A stretch of DNA of 64,000 bases, from contig OW679202.1 of assembly GCA_940337035.1 (NCBI GenBank), positions 44,595,763 through 44,659,762 on the forward strand, given 5' to 3'. The stretch's first letter is position 1; every line of letters starts with the position of its first letter. Shown in pieces: positions 46,195 to 56,689 of the stretch. The notes under the pieces are model-generated. The model made no database searches and had not been told where the DNA came from. It saw only the letters and a program-made list of their open reading frames with translations. The position numbers were made by a program, and so were the translations under genes. Source of the stretch: Agriotes lineatus (Eukaryota > Arthropoda > Insecta > Coleoptera > Elateridae).

Positions 46195-46385
46195 CGTCGA
46201 AGTTGTAATTTTCCCCAAAAGTAGCATTCTGGCAATACACTGATACATTATTAAATCCTTTTTGCACAATTTATTGAATCTGGATAACGGACTCGTTTTC
46301 AATACTTACGACATTACTGCCAAAAACAAGCTCTGTATCGGCCAGTTTATAATTTTTTATGAAAATGTCATTCAAAACATGTTCT
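46195..46385 (+). repeat. 163-bp satellite, last diverged monomer
   Basis: GTAGCATTCTGGCAATACAC, then ATTACTGCCAAAAACAAGC and GTATCGGCCAGTTTATAATT match the array consensus in order. Confidence 0.8.
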
Positions 46386-46389
46386 TAAA

Positions 46390-46930
46390 TTAAAATGAAT
46401 TATACTGATCCATGGTGTATTTAGATGAAAGAAGTTCCAATTGTTGTACTTTAAAAAACTATAATGAGGTATTGATATTGAGCAAGTGAACTCAAGTTTT
46501 GAAAACAAAACTCTAATCTCGGTAGTGTTAAAACTACCATTATAGGGATATGACGGCTTGTACTATAAAAGGCGGTTTTAGGAATAACAGTAGTCTGAGT
46601 AACCCAGTCAGTCGCTTGTGAAAGAAGGAAGTAGTGATAAGCAAGAATTAAATTTTCAGGTTTTATTACGATTCAAGACCTGGTGATAACCATAAACTTG
46701 TATCAGCAAGATATACTAAATATAGACATTAATGTGCTGCCGTAAATGTCGATAATTTCCTGAATCTATAAATTATGTGCAAATCTATAGTGGGCGCGGA
46801 TTGTTCAAATTGGCACATCAAGTATGCAAAATCATGTTTCGTCAGCTAATAAATGTAACTTGACAGAACGCGACACTTAGTATATCACCCTCATCTTGTC
46901 AAAACAACCAATATATGCCATATTGAGATA
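46390..46930. other. Non-repetitive stretch with a TATA-type promoter candidate
   Basis: Apart from the TATA/initiator candidate at 46564, no feature is recognised. Confidence 0.35.
46564..46612 (+). promoter_or_regulatory. TATA box and initiator-like sequence
   Basis: TATAAAAGG at 46564 is followed by ACAGTAG (A at 46589, 25 bp on) and by TCAGTCG at 46608. Spacing to the first suits a core promoter. It may belong to an LTR or to a host gene; no transcript can be inferred. Confidence 0.3.
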
Positions 46931-46934
46931 AATC

Positions 46935-47060
46935 CATTATAACTGACAAAACCATTGATCACAACAGGCGTGACATCCTCTTAATAAAGAAGAAGAGGCA
47001 AGTGGCAGTTATGATAGACGTCGCAGTGACAGTAAAAAGTTAAATACCAAAGCGGATAAA
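46935..47060 (+). pseudogene. LINE endonuclease-like C-terminal fragment
   Basis: ITDKTIDHNRRDILLIKKKR followed by QVAVMIDVAV matches the T...NRPDIV..DK.....IDVAVP block at the C-terminus of LINE/R2-like proteins with a restriction-type nuclease fold. Only about 30 codons remain; a stop follows. Confidence 0.55.
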
Positions 47061-47064
47061 AACG

Positions 47065-48069
47065 CTCAACACGGAATCACAAAGGTGGCAAATTAGCTGT
47101 GATTTTAAAGAGTCGGGTCCAACCGTTTAATCGATAAAATTAGGTGGAACACGGATAGGCATTATTTAGAATTAAAACTATCATACCGGGCGCTGAAATG
47201 CGGAAGTTAAGCCCTTCGGGGCGAAAAGTGTTAATTCATAGTTAGTCGTCGAGCTCGGAATCACCTTTTTAATTACGGCAAGAAGACGGCCGACGATTAA
47301 CGGCGCAAAGAATGTAATAATACACGTTAAGTAGCTGCGGCAGTATAGACGTATAGTTCAGTGAGGTAGTAGCAAGTAGCTAGTAGCTAGACCCTATGCG
47401 GGTCATAGCATAACGTTAGCAGTATGCGTTCGGAGGGTGTCAGGCGGCTAGAATATACTGCAGTTGATAAAGAAGCGCGCCTGTCACTCAGCGTCTTCTA
47501 TTACAATACTTTCTCAATTTCCGTGGGAGTGATGTGACATTCCATCACGATGTCACGGTAAAGTAAATTAACAAAGAGCTGTCTCGGCTTTAAATAACCC
47601 CATCTTTGGCGCTACAGCTACGGCACGTCAACCGCTTCGGACGCAGCCGCTTTGTTTTTTATCATCGTCAACATTTAAGTGAATTTGAGTGAGAAAAGGA
47701 TCGGCGGGGCAGATCGATTCACGTGTCCGAACGGATGGTGGAGAGCACGTGTCGGCGCTATTACTAATTAGAGACGGCGAGTGGAGTTATGCAGAAAGCC
47801 GGACCGTGATGTCGCTTCCATCAGCGCCTCTCAGAAAAGCTGCAGAGTGCCCGAATACATTTGATTTATTATACACACATATTTTAAAAACGAGGGGTCG
47901 TTTTATAGCGAGCTATCTCTGAGTTCGCATGCTAATATATATAACACATTGAAAGCCGTCAGTATTCTATATTCTGTTTGAGGTCGTTGATAAGGGAGCG
48001 AAACCACATAGCATCGGAGGATAGGAACGAACCAGCAGAGAGATACTTTAAGCTCCGTCTCTGTTTCAG
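47065..48069 (+). promoter_or_regulatory. CpG-richer upstream region of the exon at 48070
   Basis: From about 47250 the DNA is visibly richer in CG dinucleotides than the rest of the window, continuing to about 48860. It likely holds the promoter and 5' non-coding exon of the gene whose start codon is at 48136. An initiator-like GTTCAGTG lies at 47357. 47180-47240 resembles the right end of the LTR-like insertion (ATGCGGAAGTTAAGCCCTTC), so this part may be transposon-derived. No exact start site can be called. Confidence 0.4.
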
Positions 48070-48088
48070 GAGGAGGAGGAGGAGGACT

Positions 48089-48124
48089 ATGGGGTGTAGC
48101 GGCCACGCCGCTGGTGTGGATTGA
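48089..48124 (+). promoter_or_regulatory. Upstream ORF, 11 codons
   Basis: ATG GGG TGT ... GAT TGA, encoding MGCSGHAAGVD, ends 11 bases before the main start codon in another frame. If transcribed, it could lower translation of the main frame. Confidence 0.4.
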
Positions 48125-48135
48125 GGGCCTCCGCC

Positions 48136-48205
48136 ATGGGCGCACCTCGGAACCTGCAGCTGACTTCTCTCTGGGTTGGTGCCCTTTCGGCGCTGCACTT
48201 TCTAG
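48136..48205 (+). CDS. First coding exon of a secreted or membrane protein, unknown gene
   Basis: CCGCCATGG at 48131-48139 is an excellent start context, and an in-frame TAG at 48097-48099 rules out an earlier start. The 23 codons (MGAPRNLQLTSLWVG, then ALSALHFL) form a typical signal peptide: short polar N-region then a hydrophobic core. They end in CTAG|GTAAGT, a consensus splice donor, leaving phase 1. A good acceptor (CTCTGTTTCAG at 48059-48069) suggests the exon starts at 48070, after a non-coding exon. The family cannot be told from a signal peptide alone. The next exon was not found to the right; the intron contains satellite 2. Confidence 0.6.
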
Positions 48206-48920
48206 GTAAGTCTTCGGGCACAATGGGGCTAATCTCATAAAACAATTACTTTTTCACAATTAGCCACACAAGCCGCGTAAATTATTTGTTTTAATTTCCT
48301 GTTCGGTATGGGCTGTTGAGCGCCTTTGTTCGCCAGTCTGAATAATTAACTAACCACCTCAGAATCACAATTCGACTACGTGTTCGGCATCGCAATCGGC
48401 GTTCGCGCGCTCAGCGTACCTTATTAATGAGCCTAGATTGGGTATCAGGCCGGTTATGATCGCCCTCAGAAAAGCCCGGATCACACCCATAGCCCGGGCC
48501 GCAAGGCAAATGTATTGCACAATAATTAAATTCCGTTTCGGTCGCATTTATACTGTGTGCGGTTTGCATGATGCGACAACATACTCTGCGCTGAAATAAT
48601 GGCCCTGCACGTACCTATATCACAGTTTCACAGTTACACGCACTCTTAGGGCTTGTTCAGACCGGCGCTGCAGCGGCGCCAAAATAACGAGCTGCGTGTA
48701 TGCGACGTTTACGGGATCCGCAGTTGCTTATCGCCCCAAATTAAAAAGGGAACTTCGATTTTCGCCCGCAAACGATTGTTCCGCTTACGCTTCGCTATGA
48801 CGACGTTGACGCTGTGCTCTAACGGTTAACCCTCCGCCCCCATTTGGAATACGCTAATCACGTCCTCAAATTAAATGTACTTTGCTCCGAATAACTATGT
48901 ATTGATTTAACGTTTGTCTA
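48206..48920 (+). other. Start of the putative first intron
   Basis: It opens with GTAAGTC. CpG-rich to 48860, with palindromic CGCTGCAGCG near 48667. No repeat family recognised until satellite 2 starts at about 48925. Confidence 0.4.
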
Positions 48921-49941
48921 TGTCGGAATAAAAACGGATTCTCCAAAAGCCCATCTTCAACGTGCCCACTCAAAGAAAGGTTTTTGAAAACATGTAAACT
49001 AATTATTGCACTACAGGGGGACTACCTGAAGGGACCATCCATGTTTTATATAATGTGTGCCGTGTCTCGAAAGTAATCTTCTCGGGACGCACGTTGTCTC
49101 AAATTCTACTATTACTACGTGAATTGAAACGTTATGCTATAGTATTTATAAACAACCACATTAGCAGTTTAAACATTCTCTGCAGGGCTGCCATCCTTGC
49201 CACTCTCCGTCGACCTGTAAAGACTTGACATCATTTTCTCAACGTTTATCAAGTAAATGTGACTATACATAAATGTATTATGTATCTGAGCCAAAGTAAG
49301 AACTAATTATTGCAGTACAAACTATTACCCGTACGTATCATCCAGATCTCATATAATATACCTTGTATCTCGGAAATAATTTTCTTGGGGAGCAAGATGT
49401 CCCAGATTCTACCATTACAACGTGAATTGAAACGTTATAAAGGATTAAATCTGCAATGCAGGGGTGGCACTTTTCGTACAATTTGTCCTGTTGCCTATAA
49501 AGAAAATATGGCTCAGTAATAATAACGCAATAAAAAATATCAATATAAAAACGGATTCACTAAAAGACCTACAGAAAGACAAGTTTTTGAAAACATGCAA
49601 ACTAATTACTGCACTGCAGTATTACTACATGAACTGATCATCCAGGTTGTATTTATGTGTCCCGTGTCTCGAAAGTAACCTTTCGGGACGCACGTTGTCT
49701 CAAATTCTACTATTACTACGTGAATTGAAACGTTATACTATGGTATTTATATACGACCACAATAGCAGTTTAAACATTCTCTGCAGGGCTGCCATCCTTG
49801 CCACTCTCCGTCGACCTGTAAAGATTTGACATCATTTTCACAACGTTTATGAAGTAAATGTGACTATAAGTAACTGTATTGATGCATTTATTGTGTTTCT
49901 GAGCCAAAATAAGAACTAAATATTGCAGTACAAACTATTGC

Positions 49942-51282
49942 CCGTACGTATCATCCAGATCTCATATAATGTATCTTGTATCTAGGAAACAATTTTCTTG
50001 GGGCGCAAGATGTCCCAAATTCTACCATTACAACGTGAATTGAAACGTTATAACGGATTAAATCTGCAATGCAGGGGTGGCACTTTTCGTATAATTTGTT
50101 CTGTTGTCTATAAAGAAAATATGGCTCAGTAATAATAACGCAATAAAAAATATCAATATAAAAACGGATTCACTAAAAGACCTACAGAAAGAAAGGTTTT
50201 TGAAAACATGCAAACTAATTACTCTACCTGAATGGACCATCCAGGTTGTATATAATGTGTCCCGTGTCTCGAAAGTAATCTTCTCGGGACGCACGTTGTC
50301 TCAAATTCTACTATTACTACGTGAATTGAAACGTTATGCTATAGTATTTATACACGACCAAAATAGCAGTTTAAACATTCTTTGCAGGGCTGCCATCCTT
50401 GCCACTCGCCGTCGACCTGTAAATATTTGACATCATTTTCTCAACGTTTAAGAAGCAAATGTGACTATACGTAAATGTATTGATGCAATTATTATGTATC
50501 TGAGCCAAAATAAGAACTAATTAGTGCAGTACAAACTATTGTCCGTACGTATCATCCAGATCTCATATAATGTATCTTGTATCTAGGAAACAATTTTCTT
50601 GGGGCGCAAGATGTCCCAAATTCTACCATTACAACGTGAATTGAAACGTTATAACGGATTAAATCTGCAATGCAGGGGTGGCACTTTTCGTATAATTTGT
50701 TCTGTTGTCTATAAAGAAAATATGGCTCAGTAATAATAACGCAATAAAAAATATCAATATAAAAACGGATTCACTAAAAGACCTACAGAAAGAAAGGTTT
50801 TTGAAAACATGCAAACTAATTACTCTACCTGAATGGACCATCCAGGTTGTATATAATGTGTCCCGTGTCTCGAAAGTAATCTTCTCGGGACGCACGTTGT
50901 CTCAAATTCTACTATTACTACGTGAATTGAAACGTTATGCTATAGTATTTATACACGACCAAAATAGCAGTTTAAACATTCTTTGCAGGGCTGCCATCCT
51001 TGCCACTCGCCGTCGACCTGTAAATATTTGACATCATTTTCTCAACGTTTAAGAAGCAAATGTGACTATACGTAAATGTATTGATGCAATTATTATGTAT
51101 CTGAGCCAAAATAAGAACTAATTAGTGCAGTACAAACTATTGTCCGTACGTATCATCCAGATCTCATATAATGTATCTTGTATCTAGGAAACAATTTTCT
51201 TGGGGCGCAAGATGTCCCAAATTCTACCATTACAACGTGAATTGAAACGTTATAACGGATTAAATCTGCAATGCAGGGGTGG
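49942..51282 (+). repeat. Identical 601-bp tandem duplication in satellite 2
   Basis: Bases 49942-50681 equal 50543-51282 at an offset of 601 wherever I compared them. First mismatches are C/T at 49941/50542 and C/G at 50682/51283. Neighbouring units differ by several percent. Confidence 0.88.
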
Positions 51283-51708
51283 GACTTTTCGTAGAAATAT
51301 ACAGATTTTATACAATGTGTCCTGTTGACTATAAAGAAAATATGTTTCAGTAATAATAACGCAATAACAAATATCAATATAAAAACGGATTCACTAAAAG
51401 ACCTACAGGAAGAAAGGTTTTTGAAGACTTGCAAACTAATTATTGCACTGCAGGGTTGCTACCGGAACGGACTATTCAGGTTTTGTATAACGTGACCCGC
51501 ATTTCGAAAACATTTTTTAGGGACACAAGATAACTCAAATTCGATCATTACAATGTGAATTGAAATGTAACGCTGTAGTATTTATAGGCGATCACAATAG
51601 AAATTGACCGCACTAATGTATATATAATTTACCTGAGCCGAAATAAGAACTAATGACGACACTGCAGGACTATTTCCGCTAGGAACCATTCACATTTCAT
51701 ATAATGTA

Positions 51709-51927
51709 CAGTCGTGTTCATTAAAGTGTTGTACAGCATTTGTGCTTTGTGAATAAAAATAAATTAGACAAAGTTAAAAAGGCGTTTTAACTACAAATAT
51801 TTTGAAAGTATACATCTACGAGTACGTCTAGCTAGTTAATGATACAGTGTGAGCCTTTGTTGAGTAATAATCCAACCACCACTAAACTTAGAACTATCGC
51901 TGTACAACCCATTTTTGAACACGACTG
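51709..51927. mobile_element. MITE 3, 219 bp, TA target, inside satellite 2
   Basis: It starts CAGTCGTGTTCATTAAAGTG and ends with the inverted GGGTTGTACAGC-type arm and TGAACACGACTG; terminal repeats are about 30 bp. Flanked by TA at 51707-51708 and 51928-51929. The satellite unit resumes immediately after. No coding capacity. Confidence 0.88.
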
Positions 51928-53476
51928 TACTTTGTGTCTCAGAAAAATAATCTTCGGAAGCAATATGTTCCAAATTTTACCATTACAACGTGAATTGAAA
52001 CGTTATACCGAATTTATTATTCACTGCAGAACTGCAACTTTTCATCGAAATATACAGTTTTTATACGATTTTTCAAAATATGTCTTAGTAATAATAACGG
52101 AATATCAAAATACAAACTTATTTACTAAAAGACCACTTTCAAAAGGCCTAACCCAAGAAAGTTATTTGAAAACACCCAAACTAATTATTGCACTGCAGAG
52201 TTGCTACCCGTACGGACCATCCAGCTTTGACATAATGTCGCAGAACACTTTTTTTGTGCTCAAGATTTACCAGATTCCACCATTACAACGTGAACTGAAA
52301 AGTTATGCTATTGTATTTACATTCGACAACAATAACAGTTGACTGCACTGATTAATTTATAGTTTATGTGAGCCAAACTTAGAACTAATTATTACAGTGC
52401 AGACTATTACCCGTAGGAACTATACACATTGCATATAATGTATCCGGTGTCTTGGAAATAGTTTTCTTGGGGCGCAAGATGCCCCACATTCTACCATTGC
52501 AACATGAATTGAAACGTTATTGCAGATTAAACATTAACTGCGGGCCTGGTACTTTTCGTAAAACTATGGAGATTTTAGACTATTTCTCCTGTATCTATAA
52601 AGATAACATGTCATAGTAACGGAATAATGAATGAGGAAATTAAAACGGATTCACTCAAATCCAATCCAATCAAAGTAAGATTTTTGAAAACATGCAAAAT
52701 TAGTATTGCACTGCAGGGTTGCTACCTGTACGGACAATCCAGGATTTTTATGTGTCCCCTGTCCCAAAGCAAGATGTCTCAAATTTTACCATTACAACAT
52801 GAATTGACACGTTACCAGATCATATTTATATACGACTACAACAGGAATTAACTGCACTGATGCATTTATAGTTTATCTCACCCGAAATAAGAACAAATAA
52901 TTACACTGCAGGATTATTGCTTACATAAACCATTCACATGTTACATAATGTATTCTATGTCTCGGAAACAATTTTATTAAGGCGCAAGATATCGCAGATT
53001 CTACCATTGCAACGTGAATTGAAACGTTATAGCAATTTAATAATTACCTGCAGGTTGGCACTTTTTGTAGGAATACCTACACAAATTTCATACGATTTGT
53101 ACTGTGCCTGTAAAAAAAGATGTCTTAGTCAATACTAATGGAATAAAGAAATAAAAATGGATTCGCTAAAAGACCATAAGTAGTCAAAAAGGCAAGGCCT
53201 ACACAAAGAACAACAGCACTGGGACTTTTTGTAGAAATATATGGATTTTATACGATTTGTCCTGTGTATAAAGAAAATATGTCTCAGTCAAAATAACGAA
53301 TGACGAAATGAAAACGAATTCACTAAAAGATCAGCTTTAGATGGCCTACTAAAGGTTTTGAAACATGCAAACTAATTATTGTACTGCAGGATTGCTACCC
53401 GTACGGACCATTCAGGTTTATATCTTGTGTCCCGTGTCTCGAAAGCAATTTTTTCGAGACGCAAGGTGTCACAAAC

Positions 53477-55292
53477 TGTTACCGCACAAACACGATACAA
53501 CGGCATGATCGGGAAATAAACCTAGAATACAAGGCCCTAGCTCTGTTACGATGGTGGTAACAAGAAGGTCTGCTCCCGTTAAAGCTGCAGTGGAGATGGG
53601 CAGGTTCTTTACGACCTTTGAGTTAGAGCTGTACTCCGGTACGAGAGGTAAAAGATGTTCAAATGGATGCGTCACCACATTTGGAATAGATCGGGAAAAC
53701 AAGATTAACAGGCAAGCTCAATCTAAATGTGGAAGTAAGTAGACCCACCTTTCTACTTCTGTCTCGGCCCAACTGAGGGTGCGACCGCAACAGCTGATTC
53801 GAACATACCTTTGATGGCATCAACTTACACTTATCTGATTTCCTGTACAGAACATAAAAGGAAAGCATGCAAACACCAATGAAAAACGATAAAAAATTAA
53901 CAAAGGACTCTATTAAAATAATAAAGTATATATAGCAATGAACATGAAAATGTTTACTGGTTACAATCACAAATAATCAGCTAAAGGTGTTAGTTTTGTT
54001 AAAGACGCAAAATTTAAACTAAACGCCAGTGACAAACCGAGAACAATTGATTTGGTTACAGTTAATACAGTATGAACGTTGAGTTTTACATCAAAAACGA
54101 CTTTACATGAACGAAATTAGCAACAGTCACTCAAATAATGACATGACAACAATGTTTACTTGACTGGCAAAGCAAAACAACTTATCAACAATGTTTATTT
54201 AAATTTCCAACTCAAGGCGACATATAGGCAATAAAATTTGACGATAATTTACTTTAAAACTGTAGTGTCTGTTTGACACGTCACACTTTAATCAACGAAA
54301 GCATAGCTTGACGGAACTTCACTTCAACAAATCACTGTAAATTAATGGGCTAACAATTTACCTTGATAGGAAATCAGATGTACGGGTTACTGTTTGGTCC
54401 TCATCAACTGAAGATCGCATCCCCCAGGTCAGTGCCACAAATGAACGAAACGACTGGAAACTGTTAGAAACCACATGAAAGGGGCCATAGTCAAGCGAAT
54501 TCGAGCGGTATAACATCCCCAAGATGAGGGTTGACTTGAACGAATCCCGGGCAAACAAGCAGACGGCGGTACGGGATCGGGTCTTCGTTCTCCTGGTAGG
54601 TTTAGCACACGGTTGAGTATTCCAAATATAATCCACTATAATTGTTAGCGGAGTTGCTTAGCTCCAACGGTACAGAAGACGTTCACATCTAACCACTATG
54701 CACTGAGCTCGAATTGACGGCGACGAGGTAGTTTCACAACTTGCAAGAATTTTGACAGATAATTTGTTTACGCTGCGCCCAACGGAGCGTCGTGGCCTCA
54801 TCGGCCACCCTTCTGCACAAATCGAGGGCAGGCCGCTAAGTGACGTTTTGGTCTCGGACGCAGGGGCGGAAAAGGACCACGCAGACGAGACTTATCTACG
54901 TTCTCTAACATAGGTAAATCGTTCGGGGAAATTTTAGAATGATGATATCTGACTCAACACTTCGCACGAGCTCGGGGAAGCACCTAGCCTTTCATGCCGG
55001 TTTCTTGTCGCCACGGAAGAAATAAAGAAGGCTACGATAAGGCACCAAGCGTATCGGACTAAATTGCGTCACCCCAAACACGAATAAAGCTTGTAGTTAT
55101 AATAGCAGCGTACGAAGAATTGAATTGAAGGTCCTAAAATAACCTGCGAAGTGTTAATGTTTCGGCGAGCGGAAGAAAGTATCAAACAGAGTTAAGATTT
55201 GATATCATTAAACGCATGACTTTGAATTTGAAAATGCTAGGATTTGGGGCTAAAATACGGAAAGTAATTCCTTCGGGGAAATTGTTCTAACA
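53477..55292 (-). mobile_element. LTR-like insertion in satellite 2, 1.8 kb
   Basis: It begins TGTTACC and ends TTCTAACA, so it has TG...CA ends, and it splits a satellite unit (AAAC on the left, AAAT on the right, a possible 4-bp duplication). On the minus strand, LDYGPFHVV (about 54490) loosely recalls the C-terminal YDGPF.V motif of gypsy-type pol proteins, but most of the interior is unrecognised. No matching LTR pair could be established. A solo or rearranged LTR element is the best guess. Confidence 0.4.
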
Positions 55293-55540
55293 AAATTCTT
55301 CCATTAGAAGCGGAATTAAAACGTTATAGTAGATTAAACATTAACTGCAGAGCTGGCACTTTTTAACGAATGACGAAATAAAAACGATTTACTAAAAGAT
55401 CGTCTTCAGAAAGCCTACACTAGGAAAGGTTTTCGAAAAATGCAAATTAATTATTGCGCTGCAGGGTTGTCTCCAGTAGCGACTATAGAAATTGTACATA
55501 ATGTGTTTCTAGTCTCAAAAGAAATCTCCTTGGGACACAC
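55293..55540 (+). repeat. Satellite 2, piece beyond the LTR-like insertion
   Basis: TTCCATTAGAAGCGGAATTA with AAACGTTAT, then CGATTTACTAAAAGATCG, GCAAATTAATTATTGCG and CTGCAGGGTTG follow the unit order. It ends where repeat family X copy 2 begins. Confidence 0.82.
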
Positions 55541-55859
55541 ATTATTACTTTTATATATTTCTAAGTTAAAGCAAAAACAAACAACATTTAATTTTTGTAA
55601 GGTGCTGACCCTGTATATATTTGTCTAAAATTTTCTCGGTTGTATGCCAAGTAGATATATAAAAAGTATGCCAAAATATGGTCTTCCTCTAACAAATAGT
55701 TTTTGCGTTATACCGCCAACAGACAGACAGGCAGACGGAATTGAGAAATCCTGTTTTTCGTCATTTAAGGACCCTGAAACGTGAAGATCTGGAGAAATCC
55801 CGGATGGCAATTTTTTCGCGATTATAACACTTCCATCGTCTTTTAGACGAGGGAAGTAA
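55541..55859. mobile_element. Repeat family X, copy 2 (left-truncated)
   Basis: It matches copy 1 from about 29965 to its right end (ATTATTACTTTTAT, AATTTTCTCGGTT, GACAGACAGGCAGACGGAAT, AGACGAGGGAAGTAA). The left half of the family is absent; it abuts a satellite 2 unit. Confidence 0.75.
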
Positions 55860-55944
55860 AAATTGCAAGCCTGCTCACATGACTCCTCAAACCAAAGACA
55901 CTGTAGAACAAATAACAAACTAAGTTTCTTATCACTTGTCACGA

Positions 55945-56640
55945 ACCACAGTGTTGTTTAAACCAACATCTCTACGAGAAACACTAATATCCATTAAAAA
56001 CCTGCAAATTAACAAATCCCCAGGACCATAACTGATTCCTAATATCATTCTAGAAAAATTAACAAGGAGATGCTTGGCATCCTTTTCTACTATGATCTAC
56101 GCATGCTTCAGACTAGGGTATTTTCCTGGAGAATGGACACTTGCGCATATGTTGCCGTTTCAGAAAAAAAGAAAGATAAAATAATTTCTAGTAGTTGCAG
56201 ATACATAAGCCCTTTATTTGCAATATCGAAATTGCTAGAGAAAGTGATATACCGACGAGTTTGTTACGAGTCAAAATATTCTACCAATTTTCCAATACGG
56301 ATATAGTGGAAAACAATCCACAAGTCGCCAAGTCTTAGGCATAACAAAAATAATTGAAAATGAATAGGAAGAAAAGAAGTAGGTACACATGTTGCTTTTC
56401 GCGATTTGGAAAAAGTATTGGACAGAGTATGGGCAGTTGAATTATTATAGGAACTGTTGCAACTTAATACCACGCATTACCTCGTTAAAATAATCGCTTC
56501 ATTTTTTAATGATAGAACATTTGCCGTGTGAATAAATTCTACTCTATCGACTACAAGAAACATCCAAGCAGGCATTTCACAAGTGAGTATTCTGTGGCCA
56601 CTATTATTTAATATCTACATCCACTATATTTCTCCTACTC
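55945..56640 (+). pseudogene. Jockey-clade LINE remnant, RT fingers and palm A
   Basis: SIKNLQINKSPGP (about 55995), then in other frames TMIYACFRLGYFPGEWTLAH (56090) and ISPLFAISKLLEKVIYRRV (56200). FRDLEKVLDRVWAVELL gives motif A (56398), and ASFFNDRTFAV with INSTLSTTRNIQAGISQ precedes motif B (56500-56590), ending WPLLFNIYIH. Numerous frameshifts. No endonuclease upstream. Confidence 0.75.
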
Positions 56641-56689
56641 TTTTATTCTTCTTCTTAATTTCTAACAGCACCGCAGTACTAATTTTCAA

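Larger units (their letters stand above)
48925..53476 (+). repeat. Satellite 2: about 300-bp units in 601-bp dimers
   Basis: Fourteen copies of a box close to CTACCATTACAACGTGAATT followed by GAAACGTTAT lie near 49101, 49401, 49701, 50010, 50304, 50611, 50905, 51213, 51535, 51970, 52270, 52486, 52775 and 52993. Two unit types alternate in the left part: one with CGGGACGCACGTTGTCTC, one with GGGGCGCAAGATGTCCC. Other conserved blocks are ACGGATTCACTAAAAGACC, AAACATGCAAACTAATTA and a GCAGGG. Units shorten and diverge to the right. It is unrelated to the 163-bp satellite. Confidence 0.92.

Noticed and set aside
40415..46385. CRISPR array
   Set aside because: The repeats are contiguous 163-bp monomers without unique spacers, in eukaryotic DNA.
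47689..48238. Proteins encoded by the overlapping frames here (47689-47922 plus, 47903-48238 minus)
   Set aside because: GC-richer DNA gives chance open frames; only the short spliced exon at 48136 has start and donor signals.
50104..52342. Family of small protein genes in satellite 2
   Set aside because: Frames follow the tandem repeat, have no shared start context and break in most units; kept only as a low-priority finding.
53551..53742. 63-residue host protein
   Set aside because: Inside the LTR-like insertion, with no known domain and an equally open minus frame.
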